In this document: one piece after another, positions 20,585 to 31,422 of the stretch
Layout: each line of letters starts with the position of its first letter
Position numbering within the stretch: position 1 is the first letter of the stretch
NCBI RefSeq assembly: GCF_034190915.1
Contig: NW_026947486.1
Location: 102,839,123 to 102,903,122 of the forward strand
Reading direction: 5' to 3'
Source of the DNA: Cavia porcellus
Taxonomy: Eukaryota; Chordata; Mammalia; Rodentia; Caviidae
Length of the DNA: 64,000 nt
Program-made: the position numbers and the translations under genes
The notes under the pieces: generated by a model
Databases searched by the model: none
What the model saw: only the letters and a program-made list of their open reading frames with translations
What the model was told of the DNA's origin: nothing

Positions 20585-20663
20585 TATAAGATCTCAGCTA
20601 TGAGGACACAGTTCTGAAGTGCCTGGCATGTAGTAGATGTTCAAAAATATTTGTTGAATGAGT
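20585..20663 (+). repeat. MIR-like 3' end
   Basis: ACAGTTCTGAAGTGCCTGGC and ATGTAGTAGATGTTCAAAAA match the usual MIR 3' phrase. The half-L1 element inserted immediately to its right. Confidence 0.6.
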
Positions 20664-22076
20664 CAGTTGATGAATGATTTTTTTTTATTAAGGAAAAAAA
20701 GAAAAAAAGCAGAAATAGTGTACAAGTTATACAGACTTTCAGAAAAAATAAACAATAGGAAATCACTAGTTAATAGATTACATATTGTTATCTTAGAAAT
20801 AGTTGTTAAAGTTACAAAATTAAAGCATATAAAGTGGACTTTCAAACAGTGAGACTGGAAATAGTTTTGTTCAATGACCCAACAAAACTCAGTAATATGG
20901 TTATCTATCTTATACACTTAAATATATATGTGGTTATATTCTTTAGAGCACTGTCTTTTCCTTTCTTTTGTACAATGACAATTACACATTTTGGGTTTTA
21001 TTACTCCCACAGTTCTTATTACTTTTTTTTGAAGAGAGTAAGACCAAATGTGACATAACAGAGCAGAGTCAGTCAAATCAAAAGGATGAACATAATAGAT
21101 GATGTAAAAACAAAATACTAGGTGATCAACAATGGTTACCATGCTGCCTCTTGCTATCTTAAAAAGAATTGCCTATATCATCAGTTATAATAAAATTAAA
21201 CAAAACAGTAAAGAATAAAACCAAAACATTGGAGACATTACAGGGCTTTAAAAGAAGATAATAGTCAACCGGAAAGGGCGTCATAATGAATCTTATTGTC
21301 TTTACAGTTGTTGCCTATACTTTTGAACTTGGTACTATCAAGCAAAGCAAAATAGAGGAAAATCAGTCAAAGTAAGATGGTGAGGGCTATACAGGGTTTC
21401 AGATCAAGTTAATAGGAAATCAAAGTGGTACTTTCAATGATACTATAATACCATACTATAATAGTATGATACTATAATAATATATCCTGCTTTTTAAAAT
21501 TTTTCCCTTAATTAAAAAGAAAAAAATAAAGTAAATAATTTAAAAAAAGGAGATGAGATAAAAGAGGGCATAACAACAAAATAGCGCAGGTCAAAGCATA
21601 ACCATTTAAGCAAAATAGTGTTTCACCACAAGACATCCCGACATAAAAGTAATTACCATAATGTCTCTTTCCTTGAAGTCTTTGAGTATAACTTCGTATA
21701 CTGTAGCACGAAACATATCAAGACAATGTAAAACCATTCAAGAGAATGACAGTATTACAGGGTATTTAGAACCAACTATCAGAAAATGAACAATGGTTTC
21801 TGTATAATCTCCTTGTCTATAAAAGTTTTTGCTTATATTATCACATATAATAAAATCCAATAAGATACAACCTGTTAAGACCGATGGAGACAGAAGAATA
21901 AAAGCTTGATGGGACTTCAAAGAAAGATGATACTAAATCAGCACTAGCTATTATGATGTCTTGTTCTCTCTAAAATAGCTATTCCTATCATCCAATCTTC
22001 TCTGCCTCATTTCTGTTGAGCTCTTTTTCTGTCATTTGTTGTCAGTTTGTCTTCTTCATTTCGCTTTCTGCTCCAT

Positions 22077-23147
22077 TCATTGTGGCCTCTCTGCCACTGT
22101 TTCTGAAGTCTTAGTATTTTCCTTTTGTGGAATATCCCTCAGTATTCTCTGTAGAGTTGAACTGGTGGTTGCAAATTCCCCTAATTCCTCTATTCTGGAA
22201 GCATCTTATTTTTCCATCAATATCTAGGGACAGTTGTGCAGGATATATCAATCTTGGCTGGAGGTTATTATCTTTCAAAGCTTGAATTATTTCCCCCCAT
22301 GCTCTTTGTGATTTGATGGTTTGTGCCAAGAAGTCTGCTATAATTCTGATGGGCGTTCCCTTGTAAGTGATCTGTTTCTTGTCTCTGATGGCTTTTAGTA
22401 TTCTGTTCTTATACTGGACTTCTGGAATTTTGATTATTATATGCCTGGGTGTAGCTCTGTTTGGATTGTAGGTTGCTGGGGTCCTTTATGCCTCATACAT
22501 CTGAGTATCTTTACCTTTTGTTAAATTAGGGAAATTCTCTTGGATTATTTCTTTGAATAGCTTTTTTAGTCCATTTGTTTGTGTCCCTACTTCTTCTTTT
22601 ATGTTCTTAATTCTTAGGTTGTAGATCCTTTTATCATCTTCTAGTCTTTGTATTATTGCTGTTTGTTTTCTTGTTATTTTAAGAAGTTTTTCATTTCATG
22701 CTCCCACCTTACAAATCTGCCCTCCAATTCAGATAATCTATCCTTAGTTTCTTTCAAGCTGTTATGCCAGCTTTCAATAGAGTTTTTAGTTTCCTGGTAA
22801 TCTCTTTGAACCTGCTTCACGTATTCTATGTTTTCTCTATTTTCTCCATCAAACAATTCTCCCCTTTTTTTCTGTTCTTCCATTCCACCATCTGTTTTTT
22901 CTTGGGCGGTGCTTAGCATTTCTCTAACTATTCTACTTATCTCTTGCTTTATTTCGTTAAATACTTCATTTTTAAACTCGTCTATGAGGCTCTGGAGATA
23001 TCGCTTTATGTCTATTGGTGCCGTGTCTGATATTGCGTGTTTTCTGTCTTTTTTTGCATTTCCCTTTCCTGGATCAGTGTCCTCAGGATTGGGGATTAAG
23101 GACCCTTTCTTGTTCCTTCCTCTTCCCATACTTTTTGTTCCTTCCAT
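22077..23147 (-). pseudogene. ORF1 of HAL1-like element 1 (L1 RNA-binding protein)
   Basis: From the ATG at 23147 to the TGA at 22077-22079 is 1071 bases, an ORF1-sized 357 codons. The first 157 codons are open (22674-23147): a polar basic head with MGRGRNKK, then a heptad-rich coiled coil (EFKNEVFNEIKQEISRIVREM and following) that in L1 ORF1p drives trimer formation. The middle and C-terminal RNA-binding part is recognisable but broken by stops and shifts; a 72-codon piece at 22111-22329 keeps the IIQALKDNNLQPRLIYPAQL block of the C-terminal domain. The product would bind L1-type RNA as a chaperone. It is now dead. Confidence 0.8.
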
Positions 23148-23708
23148 ACAAGCGAATGTAGGAGGCCCAATTTTTTTCTCTTTTTTCGGTTATGGTTTGT
23201 TTGAATTGCGCTGGTTAGGTGTTCCCGCCCACTGCAATGTACTAGGGAGACACAGACCTGGGCAGCCTCTGCTGGGCCTGACCCTCCAGGTTAACCTACC
23301 GAAGGCTTCACCGCTAGGGTGCACCTCCAGGCACTGGGACCTGTGTTGGACTTGCCTACTGTGTCTAAGTCAGTGGCGTCACACAGGCCAGGTACTCCCC
23401 ACCAATCCCACTGGAGAGGGGAATATGTGACTGAAGTCACTGCAGCGCCCCATTCTGGCAAGTCGGCCCGGTACCAGTATGTCCTTTACTGGAGCCTCCT
23501 ACTCTATGAAAGGGTCTCCGTTCCCCTCACTCACAGCAAATCGATGTAGGGCTCCCTGCTAGTCCTGCTCTCGACTCCGTTCGCAGATTCCCGCTCTCAG
23601 AGCTTTCGCGCATCTCTCTACCTGCCCTGCAGATTTGGATGCAGCAGCGGCAGCAGGAAAGTCAGATCGCGGCTTCCAGTGGTGCAGGTTCTAGCTTCCG
23701 CGCTCAGA

Positions 23709-23812
23709 TTTTTTTTTTTGTCTTTTTCCTTTTTATCAGTGCCAGGGATCGAACTCACGACTGCCTGCTTGCAAGGCAGGTGCTTATGCCACTGAGCTAA
23801 ATCCCCAGCTCC
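23709..23812 (-). repeat. Alanine-tRNA SINE inside HAL1-like element 1
   Basis: A TTTTTTGTCTTTTTCCTTTT tail complement, then TATCAGTGCCAGGGATCGAA, GACTGCCTGCTTGCAAGGCA and GAGCTAAATCCCCAGC. It interrupts the element's 5' region and is therefore younger than the element. Confidence 0.9.
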
Positions 23813-24036
23813 TCCACCCTGAGATTTTATCTGTTCCTGTTATAACGCCAGGATTGGATTTCCAATTGGTTTCTCTTAGCTTAGTTCATTCCTGGGTCAG
23901 CAGGGTGTATTTCCTCTTGCTTAGGACTCCTCGTACCACAACATTCCTGGATTCTAAGTGGGGTATCTCAGAGAGCCTCCATAGCTGCTGCTATCTATCT
24001 GCCATGTTCTTCTGGAAGTCCAGTTGATGAATGATT

Positions 24037-24754
24037 AAATGAGCCAAAGTTTCTAGCTTTGTGATGTGCTGGAAATACAATTTTCTAGGGGATGGAAACA
24101 TGTAAATATTTTGATTGAAATTTTCTCTGTGGTACTGGGGGTTAAACCCAGGGCCTTGTGCATGTAAGGCAAGAACTCTACCACTGAACTACATCTACAA
24201 TCCACTGAGCCACATATCCAGCTCTTGATTAAAATTTGATAGTGGTGACAATAGAGATAATGAGTTGAGTGTTACAAGAGCACAGAATAAAGAATTGTTT
24301 TCAGTAATTTAGCAGGCAGTAATGGAAGATGAGTTTGGAGAGATAGGCAGGATCTAGATCCCAAAGGACCTTGTTAACTCTGTATCTGTTACACTGAGTA
24401 ATTACTTTATGCCAAAAAATGGTTGAAATGCTTTTCACCAGTTGACTTAATAGTGACAGCATTCTGCAGGATAAATACGAGTGTGAAATACATGTTATAC
24501 TTCAGAAAACTGAGACCCAGAGCCTACCAACATGGTCATAATCTCATGAGCTAGTAGAGGGCATACCTCATTTTTGTACTAGTAGATTTGACTGTGGAGT
24601 TCATACCCTTAAGCACAATGTTTTGCTTTTTCTGCTGTCGATAATTATCATGGACAGTCTACCACACCAAGCAGTGCAAATCCTCTAGCTGCATTTCATT
24701 TCTTTACTAGGTTACACTGTGATTTGTTTAACTCAATTGATGGACATTTTTTAT
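24037..24754. other. ID SINE, MIR-like sequence, candidate CTCF word
   Basis: A minus-strand ID unit lies at 24125-24200 (GGTACTGGGGGTTAAACCCA, CCACTGAACTACATC). Bases about 24410-24600 resemble an old MIR. Within it, 24551-24564 reads CTAGTAGAGGGCAT, near the CTCF core. No gene is seen. Confidence 0.5.
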
Positions 24755-24955
24755 CTTACTATTTTTTTTTTGGTACTGGGGCCTAACACAAGACATATGC
24801 ACTGAGCTATATCCCCAGTACTTTTTATTGTTTATTCTGAGACAGGGTTCTTGCTGCATCACTCAGTTGCCCTTGCTGGGCTTATACTTGCCATCCTCCT
24901 GCCTCAGCCTTCCAGAGTACTGGGATTATGGATGTGTGTCTTTATGACTGACTTT
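24755..24955 (-). repeat. B4-like SINE, minus strand
   Basis: A truncated ID unit (GGTACTGGGGCCTAACACAA, TGAGCTATATCCCCAGTA) followed by a B1-like unit (CTGAGACAGGGTTCTTGCTG, CATCCTCCTGCCTCAGCC, GGGATTATGGATG). Confidence 0.8.
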
Positions 24956-25129
24956 AATATATCTTTTTATGGGTACAATCCATTCCAGAACAACTCTTAT
25001 TTCAAAATTTCCCTTAAATACCCATGGAAAATAGTTGTTCATTTTTCCTTAACCACTCTCATCAAAAGATGGCAGTCAAGATTTTTCTTTCTTCTAGACT
25101 AAAGCAGTGGTTTTCCAAGTGTGGTCCAG

Positions 25130-25206
25130 GAAGGCTGATGGTACAGTCAATGATAGAGCATTTACCTACTGTGTGTGAGGCCCTGGGTTCAATCCCCAGG
25201 TAGCAT
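25130..25206 (+). repeat. ID-type SINE, plus strand
   Basis: TGATAGAGCATTTACCTACT and GGCCCTGGGTTCAATCCCCA form the ID body; the 5' end is eroded. Confidence 0.75.
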
Positions 25207-25972
25207 AAAGAAAATGAAAGTGAATTAGAGTCTACATTTCCATAAGATCTCTGGGTGATCATGAACTTTCAAATTTAAGAAGTACCGATCTAAGAAATTT
25301 CCCTAATTCTCTTCAGCATTGTGGCTACTAGGCTGTGCACTGATAAATACTTGGCAGGTAGAGATTCTCTATTTGTTGATGCTCTGTCTGTTGATTTTCA
25401 AATGCAAATATATCCTTATTATGAAATAATTGGGAAGGATAGCAACACACAAAAGGTATTGCCTATAACCTCACCTTCCAGAAGTACTACTCTGAATAGC
25501 CTGAAATATTTCCTATTTTTTCTTGCTTCATGACTTATAATGACTAAACTCTTGTTAACCTCAAATTTTATGTACTTACAAAATTTCATTAGCTAATTTG
25601 TATTATTTCATAGCTTTATGTGCTTAAAACCTAGAAAAATAATTGATTTATGAATTTTAGTTTAGTTTTACAATATTATCATTTGTAACAACTATTTAAG
25701 ACTATAGAATTTGCTAACACCTTAATTTTAGGGCAGATACCCATGGCTACAGTTATAATCATGAAAATAGATTTATTCTCTATTATGCTTAGTTTAGAGC
25801 TTAATTTTCTTCAAATTAGTGTATAAAATTTTTTTGAGACAACATCTTGCTACATAGCTCAGGCTGGCCTTAAATGCACTATGTAGCCCAGACTGGCCTC
25901 AACTGATAGAGATCTTCCTACCTCAGCCTCTCAAGGGCTGGGATTATAGGCATATACCACCATATTTGGCCT
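25207..25972. other. Unique sequence ending in a B1 SINE (-)
   Basis: Bases 25207-25827 are unique with no gene seen. Bases 25828-25972 are a B1 on the minus strand (TTGAGACAACATCTTGCTAC, two GGCTGGCC-type units, GGGATTATAGGCATATACCA). Confidence 0.7.
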
Positions 25973-25974
25973 AA

Positions 25975-27148
25975 TGTATAAATTTTTATTCCATAATTAG
26001 AGTATTTTTTACTTTTAGGAAAAGCTCAAAGTTTAACATTTATTTATCCTTTTGTCATCTTCTTGTAGTTCAAATTTATTAAACATAGTTCATCAAATTC
26101 ATCAAGCATACTTCACACTTTCTCAACTATGTTGACATTACAATTTCATATTACAGGGAAAGTGACACAAATTGGAGTATTGCAAGACTGGTTACTGTCA
26201 GAGTTGATCTAAAAACTAACTGTAGACTTTTTAATAAATTAATTCCAATGATTTAAAAATTATTTGGAAATTTAGAGATTTTTAAGTAGAATTAAAACTT
26301 TCAGAGTACCTCTATGATATAAACTTATATACTTGGAAAAATAAAATACTCAGTTCTACTCCTTTCTATCTACAGCAAACATCTGAATACTATATAATGT
26401 AATGAGGAATTGAGAGGTCTAAAAATAACAGACTTATGAATAGTATCCTAACTCTCTTCATTTGGTTGTTGTTGTGTGACAAAGGGGTTAGATTCAGATT
26501 TGTGTTTCTTCAGGAGCAAAGTCTGGTACCAGTAGAGTCTATGAGGAAGTTATCAATTGAGTATGAGGAAGAATCTGCTAAGGAATAAAGCCCCCTAATA
26601 ATGGAATAGGCTACCTTGAGGATTAGTACTGTACTTTAGCACTGTTTGTATGTGGCAAGAGCCTAGGTGTCTTAGCTTGTGAGAACCTGCTCAATTAGGC
26701 ATCCAGCATAGTACTTGGGCCTTAGTAGGTAAACTGAATGCTAAGCAGAGAAGAGCAGTTCCAGCTCTAGGGTTCTTCAAATTGTAGGACAAGGTTAGTT
26801 CTCTTCAATTAAGAAAGTTAAAGAGGCAATGGACGCCATGATATGTAGAGTCACGGTCAACTGAGGGCAAAGAACTGACAACTTTAACTATTAATGCAGA
26901 GGGAAATTATCCCTTGCAACTGAAGTGAAGCTTAGTGAAGAAGGCACATGAGCTATAGCCCTCTGAACACAGAACAAGTGATCAGGCAAGTTGGCCTTTA
27001 GTTTCATCTCTGCTGGTTCCGTTTTGGAAGTGATTCCTGAGTGCCTAGAGATGAGTCAGACTACAGTTTTCTGAGTTATGTGAAATGATATTTCATTGTG
27101 GTTTGGATCTACATTTCCTTGTGTTGTATCTTAGTAAAAGAATCTTTT
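25975..27148. other. Unique sequence, no gene seen
   Basis: More than 1.1 kb with no recognisable repeat or convincing frame. It is one of the cleaner unique stretches of the window. Confidence 0.5.
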
Positions 27149-27290
27149 TATTTGTTTGTTTTTGAAACAAGGTCTAGCTATGTAGTTCAGGCTGGTCCTA
27201 CACTTACTATGTAGCACAGGCTGAGAACTGGTGGCGATCTTCCTGCCTCAGCCTCCTGAGTGCTAGGATCACACATGCCTGGTAGTAAAG
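27149..27290 (-). repeat. B1 SINE, minus strand
   Basis: TTTTGAAACAAGGTCTAGCT, two GTAGTTCAGGCTGG / GTAGCACAGGCTG units and TTCCTGCCTCAGCCTCC. Confidence 0.85.
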
Positions 27291-27309
27291 GAATCTTTTA
27301 AAATTAGTG

Positions 27310-27760
27310 ACTGTATTAGTGTGCTTTTCGTCACTACAACAGAATATCTGACAGGCCTACATAGGAAGGAAAAAGGCATTTTAGCCATAGTTTTGCTGGT
27401 TTAAGTTTCATGATTAGACGTTCCTAATAATTTGGCCTCTAGTGAGGGTGGTGGATGATATTGTATCAAGATGGGAGCTTGTGTCAGGGCAAGCAGTGTT
27501 AACTAGAGCTAGGAAGCAAAGAGCCCTCGGCGGAGCCAGGGTTGCTCCTTTTATAGTAGACTTGTGGTGAGAGTTCAGGGGCTTGCAGGAGACCTGCCTC
27601 TGAAGGTGAGTCCCCAGTAACCCAAGAAACGCAAGGCTCTATCTGCTAAGACCCAAGAGCACCTCCTAATCCTGCCACCCTGAGGAACGAGCCTTCGATC
27701 ACCCTGCACTTTTGAAGGACACATTTAAATGGAACCATCAATAGCAGTGGCTCTTAGAAT
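27310..27760 (-). mobile_element. MaLR-type LTR, minus strand
   Basis: The start TGTATTAGTGTGCTTTTCGT with CACTACAACAGAATATCTGA is the reverse complement of the 3' end of MST/MLT-like LTRs. The body contains AAGAGCACCTCCTAATCCTG. No internal genes are present. Confidence 0.6.
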
Positions 27761-28412
27761 GTTTGAAGCTTATCTATCTCTTCAAAGTGCTGCAAACAGG
27801 GAATGAAAGGATGAGGGCATGTTTATGAATAAGAGAAATAAACTTAGGTACTAAGAAGTCAGAAACATAAATGACATTTATTGTGATTAAATAGAAATTT
27901 AATTGTATGCACACAAAAGCTATTACCATAGGTTGTGTAGAATAACAATTATAAAAAGTTACTTTTGCTGGGTGTGCTGGTCCCTGTCAGAAAGTAATTA
28001 CCATTGTCAAGGATATTCACTGATACTTTTTTGTGAGTGTGAGTTCTGGTTTTTGGAAACAGAATTTTAGAATGATGGGCCATGAGTTTTGATTCAGGAT
28101 GTCTGAAGTAATTTGATTAGAAGAGTAGAAAACATACAACTTGTGATCACACAGAGCTGATCTCCCCACCTGTATGAAAATAAAACTTAATGATTCATGG
28201 TCATAGCTCATATTCTTAGACCCAGAGAGGGAAAAAATAAAGAAAAATAGTTTTTGGAGCACTGGGGATTGAACCCAGAGTCTTTATGCTGAGCTATACC
28301 TTCAGCCCTGCTTATTTATTTGACTTTTTTCCAGGCTGGGTTCAAACTTGCAGTCCTTCTGACTCAGCCTCCCAGAGTCCTGAGATTACAGGCATGGGCC
28401 AGCATGTCCAGC
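27761..28412. other. Unique sequence ending in a B4-like SINE (-)
   Basis: Bases 27761-28251 are unique with no gene seen. Bases 28252-28412 are an ID unit (GGAGCACTGGGGATTGAACC) joined to a B1-like unit (CAGGCTGGGTTCAAACTTGC, GAGATTACAGGCATGGGCC). TTAATTGTATGCACACAAAA (27899) and the reverse-complement words of 28467-28500 form an imperfect inverted pair about 570 bases apart. Confidence 0.5.
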
Positions 28413-28614
28413 AGAAGTAAATTTTTAGAGCTGTTATTCTACACAGCCTATGGTAATAGTGTATGTATGCATACAATTAAATTTCTATTTAATCACAATA
28501 AATGTCATTTATGTTTAGCCTTATAAAGACAAGCATTGTGTTACAATTCATCTTTTGCAGAATTAGACAATCTGTTCAAGGTCATCGAGGTAAATTACAC
28601 CTCATTGCTTTCTC

Positions 28615-29870
28615 TTTTTTAAAAAAAATTTATTTAAAGAAAGACTAAACAAAGCAGAAAATAGGTAGAAATAATACATACATTCAGAGAAAAAAAACAG
28701 TAAGAAATCACTAGTTGATGTTTACATATTGTCATTTTACAAATAGTTGTTCAAGGTACAAAAATGGAACATGTAAAGAGGGAATTCAAACAGCGAGACT
28801 GCAAACTGTTCTGTTCAACTGTCCAACAAAGACTTAGTAACATGGTTGTCAAGCCTTTACACTAAGGAAGTAGTCAGGACCAGATCCTAGGTGTTATGTA
28901 CCAATACTGAGACACTGGAATTTTTATTATAATTATTTTTAAATTCATATGTGTATCAGAACACTTCGTGGTAATTACTTACAACCAACTAAAAGCAAAA
29001 AGTATGATGACCTGGCCCCATCCTAGAGTCCATGCATCAGAATCAGTATTGATCTATATTTTTAAAAAATTTTATTTAAAGAAAGACTAAACAAAACAGA
29101 AAATAGATAGAAATAATACATACGTTCAGAGGAAAAATAAACAGTAAGAAATCACTAGTTGATGTTTACATATTGTCATCTTAAAATAGTTGTTCAAGAA
29201 ACAAAAATGGAACATATAAAGTAGGAATTCAAACAGTGAGACTGCAAACAGTTCTGCTCAACTGTCCAACAAAAACTTAGTAACATGGTTGTCAAGCCTA
29301 TACACTTAAACATGCATGCAGTTATCCATATCTTCATTTATGTTTAGATTAAACAAACTAAAGCAGGTTAAAATCATTCTGAACAAAGAATAATAGTATT
29401 GCTGGATTTCACATCATGACACTCCATGATCAGCACTGATTAATGTAGTGTCTTTTTTAAAAATTTAATTTAAAGAAAGACTAAAACAAAACAAAATGGG
29501 TAGAAATAATACATAATTTCAAAGAAAAAATAAACAGTAAGAAATCACTAGTTGATGATTTACAGCTTGTCTTCTTACAAAAAGTTATTCAAGATACTAA
29601 AGTGGAGCATATAAAGTGGGGATTCAAACAGTGAGACTGCAACCAGTTCTGTTCAACTATCCAACAAAAACTTACAAATATGATTATCAATCCTATACAC
29701 TTAAACATACATGCAGTTATTCATATCTTCAATTATGTTGAGATTGAATAAACCCAAGCAGGCTAATATCCCTCTGAACAAAGAATAATACTACTGCAGT
29801 GTTTCACATTATGACACTCCAGGATCAGCACTCGGTATTTTAGTGTCTCTTTTTCTTCAAAGTATCTGTT
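28615..29870 (-). repeat. Triplicated L1 3' module in HAL1-like element 2
   Basis: Three direct copies start with ATTTAAAGAAAGACTAAA-type words at about 28632, 29078 and 29470. Each continues with GGTAGAAATAATACATA, AACAGTAAGAAATCACTAGT, TGATGTTTACATATTGTC and a run to ACATGGTTGTCAAGCC. The first copy diverges after about 28870 into unrelated sequence up to about 29055. Confidence 0.8.
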
Positions 29871-30382
29871 CATTTCATCATGTGTCATAAGATCAGATCC
29901 CATAAACTGTTTATAGATTCTACACATGCATGAGTCTTAACATGTATTTCTATCCTTTCTATATTAGAGGGAGAAACAAAAAAGCAAGGCAAAACAAAAC
30001 ATATTCCCATAAACACATGAAACAAAATAAACATATAAGACCATTGTACAAAGAGTTCTACCATGGTTCCTGTGTTGTCTCTTGTTATCTCCAATAGAAT
30101 CAGCTATATCATCAGACATAGTATAATTGAATATATCAGTGCATAACAGTATTAATGAAAACACAACTTTGTATGTAGTATAGAACTTCAAAAACTGGCA
30201 GTTATCAAACCAGAATGTATATTGTAGAGTCTTGTCATCTTCCGTGTAGTTGCCTGTACTCTCAGACTTGATACTATCAATCATATCAGTTTTGAAGAAA
30301 ATATTCTCTGCCTCATTTCTGTTATGCTCTTTTTTTGCCATCAGTTGTCTGCTTATCTTCTTCATTCTGTTTTCTGCTCCAT

Positions 30383-31422
30383 TCATTGAGGCCTCTCTGC
30401 CGCTGTTCCTGGAATCCTAGTACTTTTCTCTCTCTCTAGAATGCCCTGCAGTATTCTCTGTAGAGTTGGATTGGTGGTTGTGAATTTCCCAAGTTCCTCT
30501 TTGTCTTGGAAGCATCTTGTTTCACCATTAATTTCTAGAGATAGTTTAGCAAGGTACATCAATCTGTGATGGAGGTTATTTTCTTTCAGGGCTTGGATTA
30601 TTTCGCTCCAGGCTCTTCTCAACTTTATGGTTTGTGTCGAGAAGTATGCCGTTATTCTGATGGGCCTTCCTTTATAGTTTATCTGTTTTTTGTTGCTAAC
30701 AGTTTTTACTCTTCTGTTCTTATATTGAATTTCTGGGATCTTGATTATTATATGTAGTTCTGTTTTGTTTGTAGGTGGCTGGAGTTCTGTATGCCTCATA
30801 TATCAGAATATCATTTCCTTTTCCTATGTTTGGGAAGTTTTCCTTAAATATTTCTGTGAATAACCTTTGTAGTTCCTTTGTTTATACCCCAGCTTCTTCA
30901 TTCACATTCTTTATTCTCAAGTTATAGATCTTTTTATTACTGCTTGTTTCCTCATTACTTTAAAAAAGTTTTCATTTCATTCTCCCACATTGTAAAATTC
31001 TCCTCCAGTTTGGATAATCTATTCTTAGTTTCTTTCAAGCTGATTTGCCATCTTTCCATAGAGTTTTTAATTTCCTGGTGATCTCTTTGAATCTGCTTCA
31101 TGTATTCTATATTTTTTATATTCTTCATCAAATGGTTCTCTCCTTTCTTTGAGTTCCTCCCTTGTTTCGTCAGTGTCTGCTTGAGGGGTGCTTAGTATCT
31201 CTTTTATTAATCTTCTTATATCTTGCTTTATTTGGCTAAATGTTTCACTTTTGAACTCGTCTATGAGGTCCCAAATATATCTCTTTATCTCTCTATGTCC
31301 ACTGGTGCCATGTCTGATATTGCATGTTTGCTGTTCTCATTCTCCTTTGTATTTACCTGTCCTGGGTCAATGTTCTCAGGGTTGGGACCTGGGGACTTTT
31401 TGTTGTTGCTTCCTCTTCCCAT
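30383..31422 (-). pseudogene. ORF1 of HAL1-like element 2
   Basis: The head begins MGRGSNNKKSPGPNPE near 31422, closely matching element 1. The coiled-coil part is broken by stops (about 30830-31280). The C-terminal 138 codons are open (30383-30799) and carry the L1 ORF1 C-terminal RNA-binding domain: RPIRITAYFSTQTIKLRRAW, the IIQALKENNLHHRLMYLAKL helix and a terminal TTTNPTLQRILQG block, ending ERPQ then TGA. Total span about 1.04 kb. Not functional as it stands. Confidence 0.8.

Larger units (their letters stand above)
20680..24020 (-). mobile_element. HAL1-like element 1 (L1 lacking ORF2)
   Basis: A minus-strand LINE-1 derivative of 3341 bases including a later SINE. It is bounded by a perfect 16-bp target-site duplication CAGTTGATGAATGATT (20664-20679 and 24021-24036). 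In element order: a GC-richer 5' region (24020-23148) opening GACTTCCAGAAGAACATGGC, an ORF1 region (23147-22077), and about 1.4 kb of 3' UTR-like sequence in repeated modules starting near 22000, 21490 and 21030 and ending in poly-A. No endonuclease or reverse transcriptase sequence occurs anywhere. Intact ends imply insertion as one unit using L1 machinery in trans. Confidence 0.85.

Noticed and set aside
22828..23430. 200-residue plus-strand frame
   Set aside because: It is antisense to ORF1 of the half-L1 element at 20680-24020; hydrophobic content is the complement of the charged coiled coil.
28615..29870. CRISPR-like or satellite array
   Set aside because: The three direct repeats are about 400 bases each and are L1 3' modules, not short spaced repeats.
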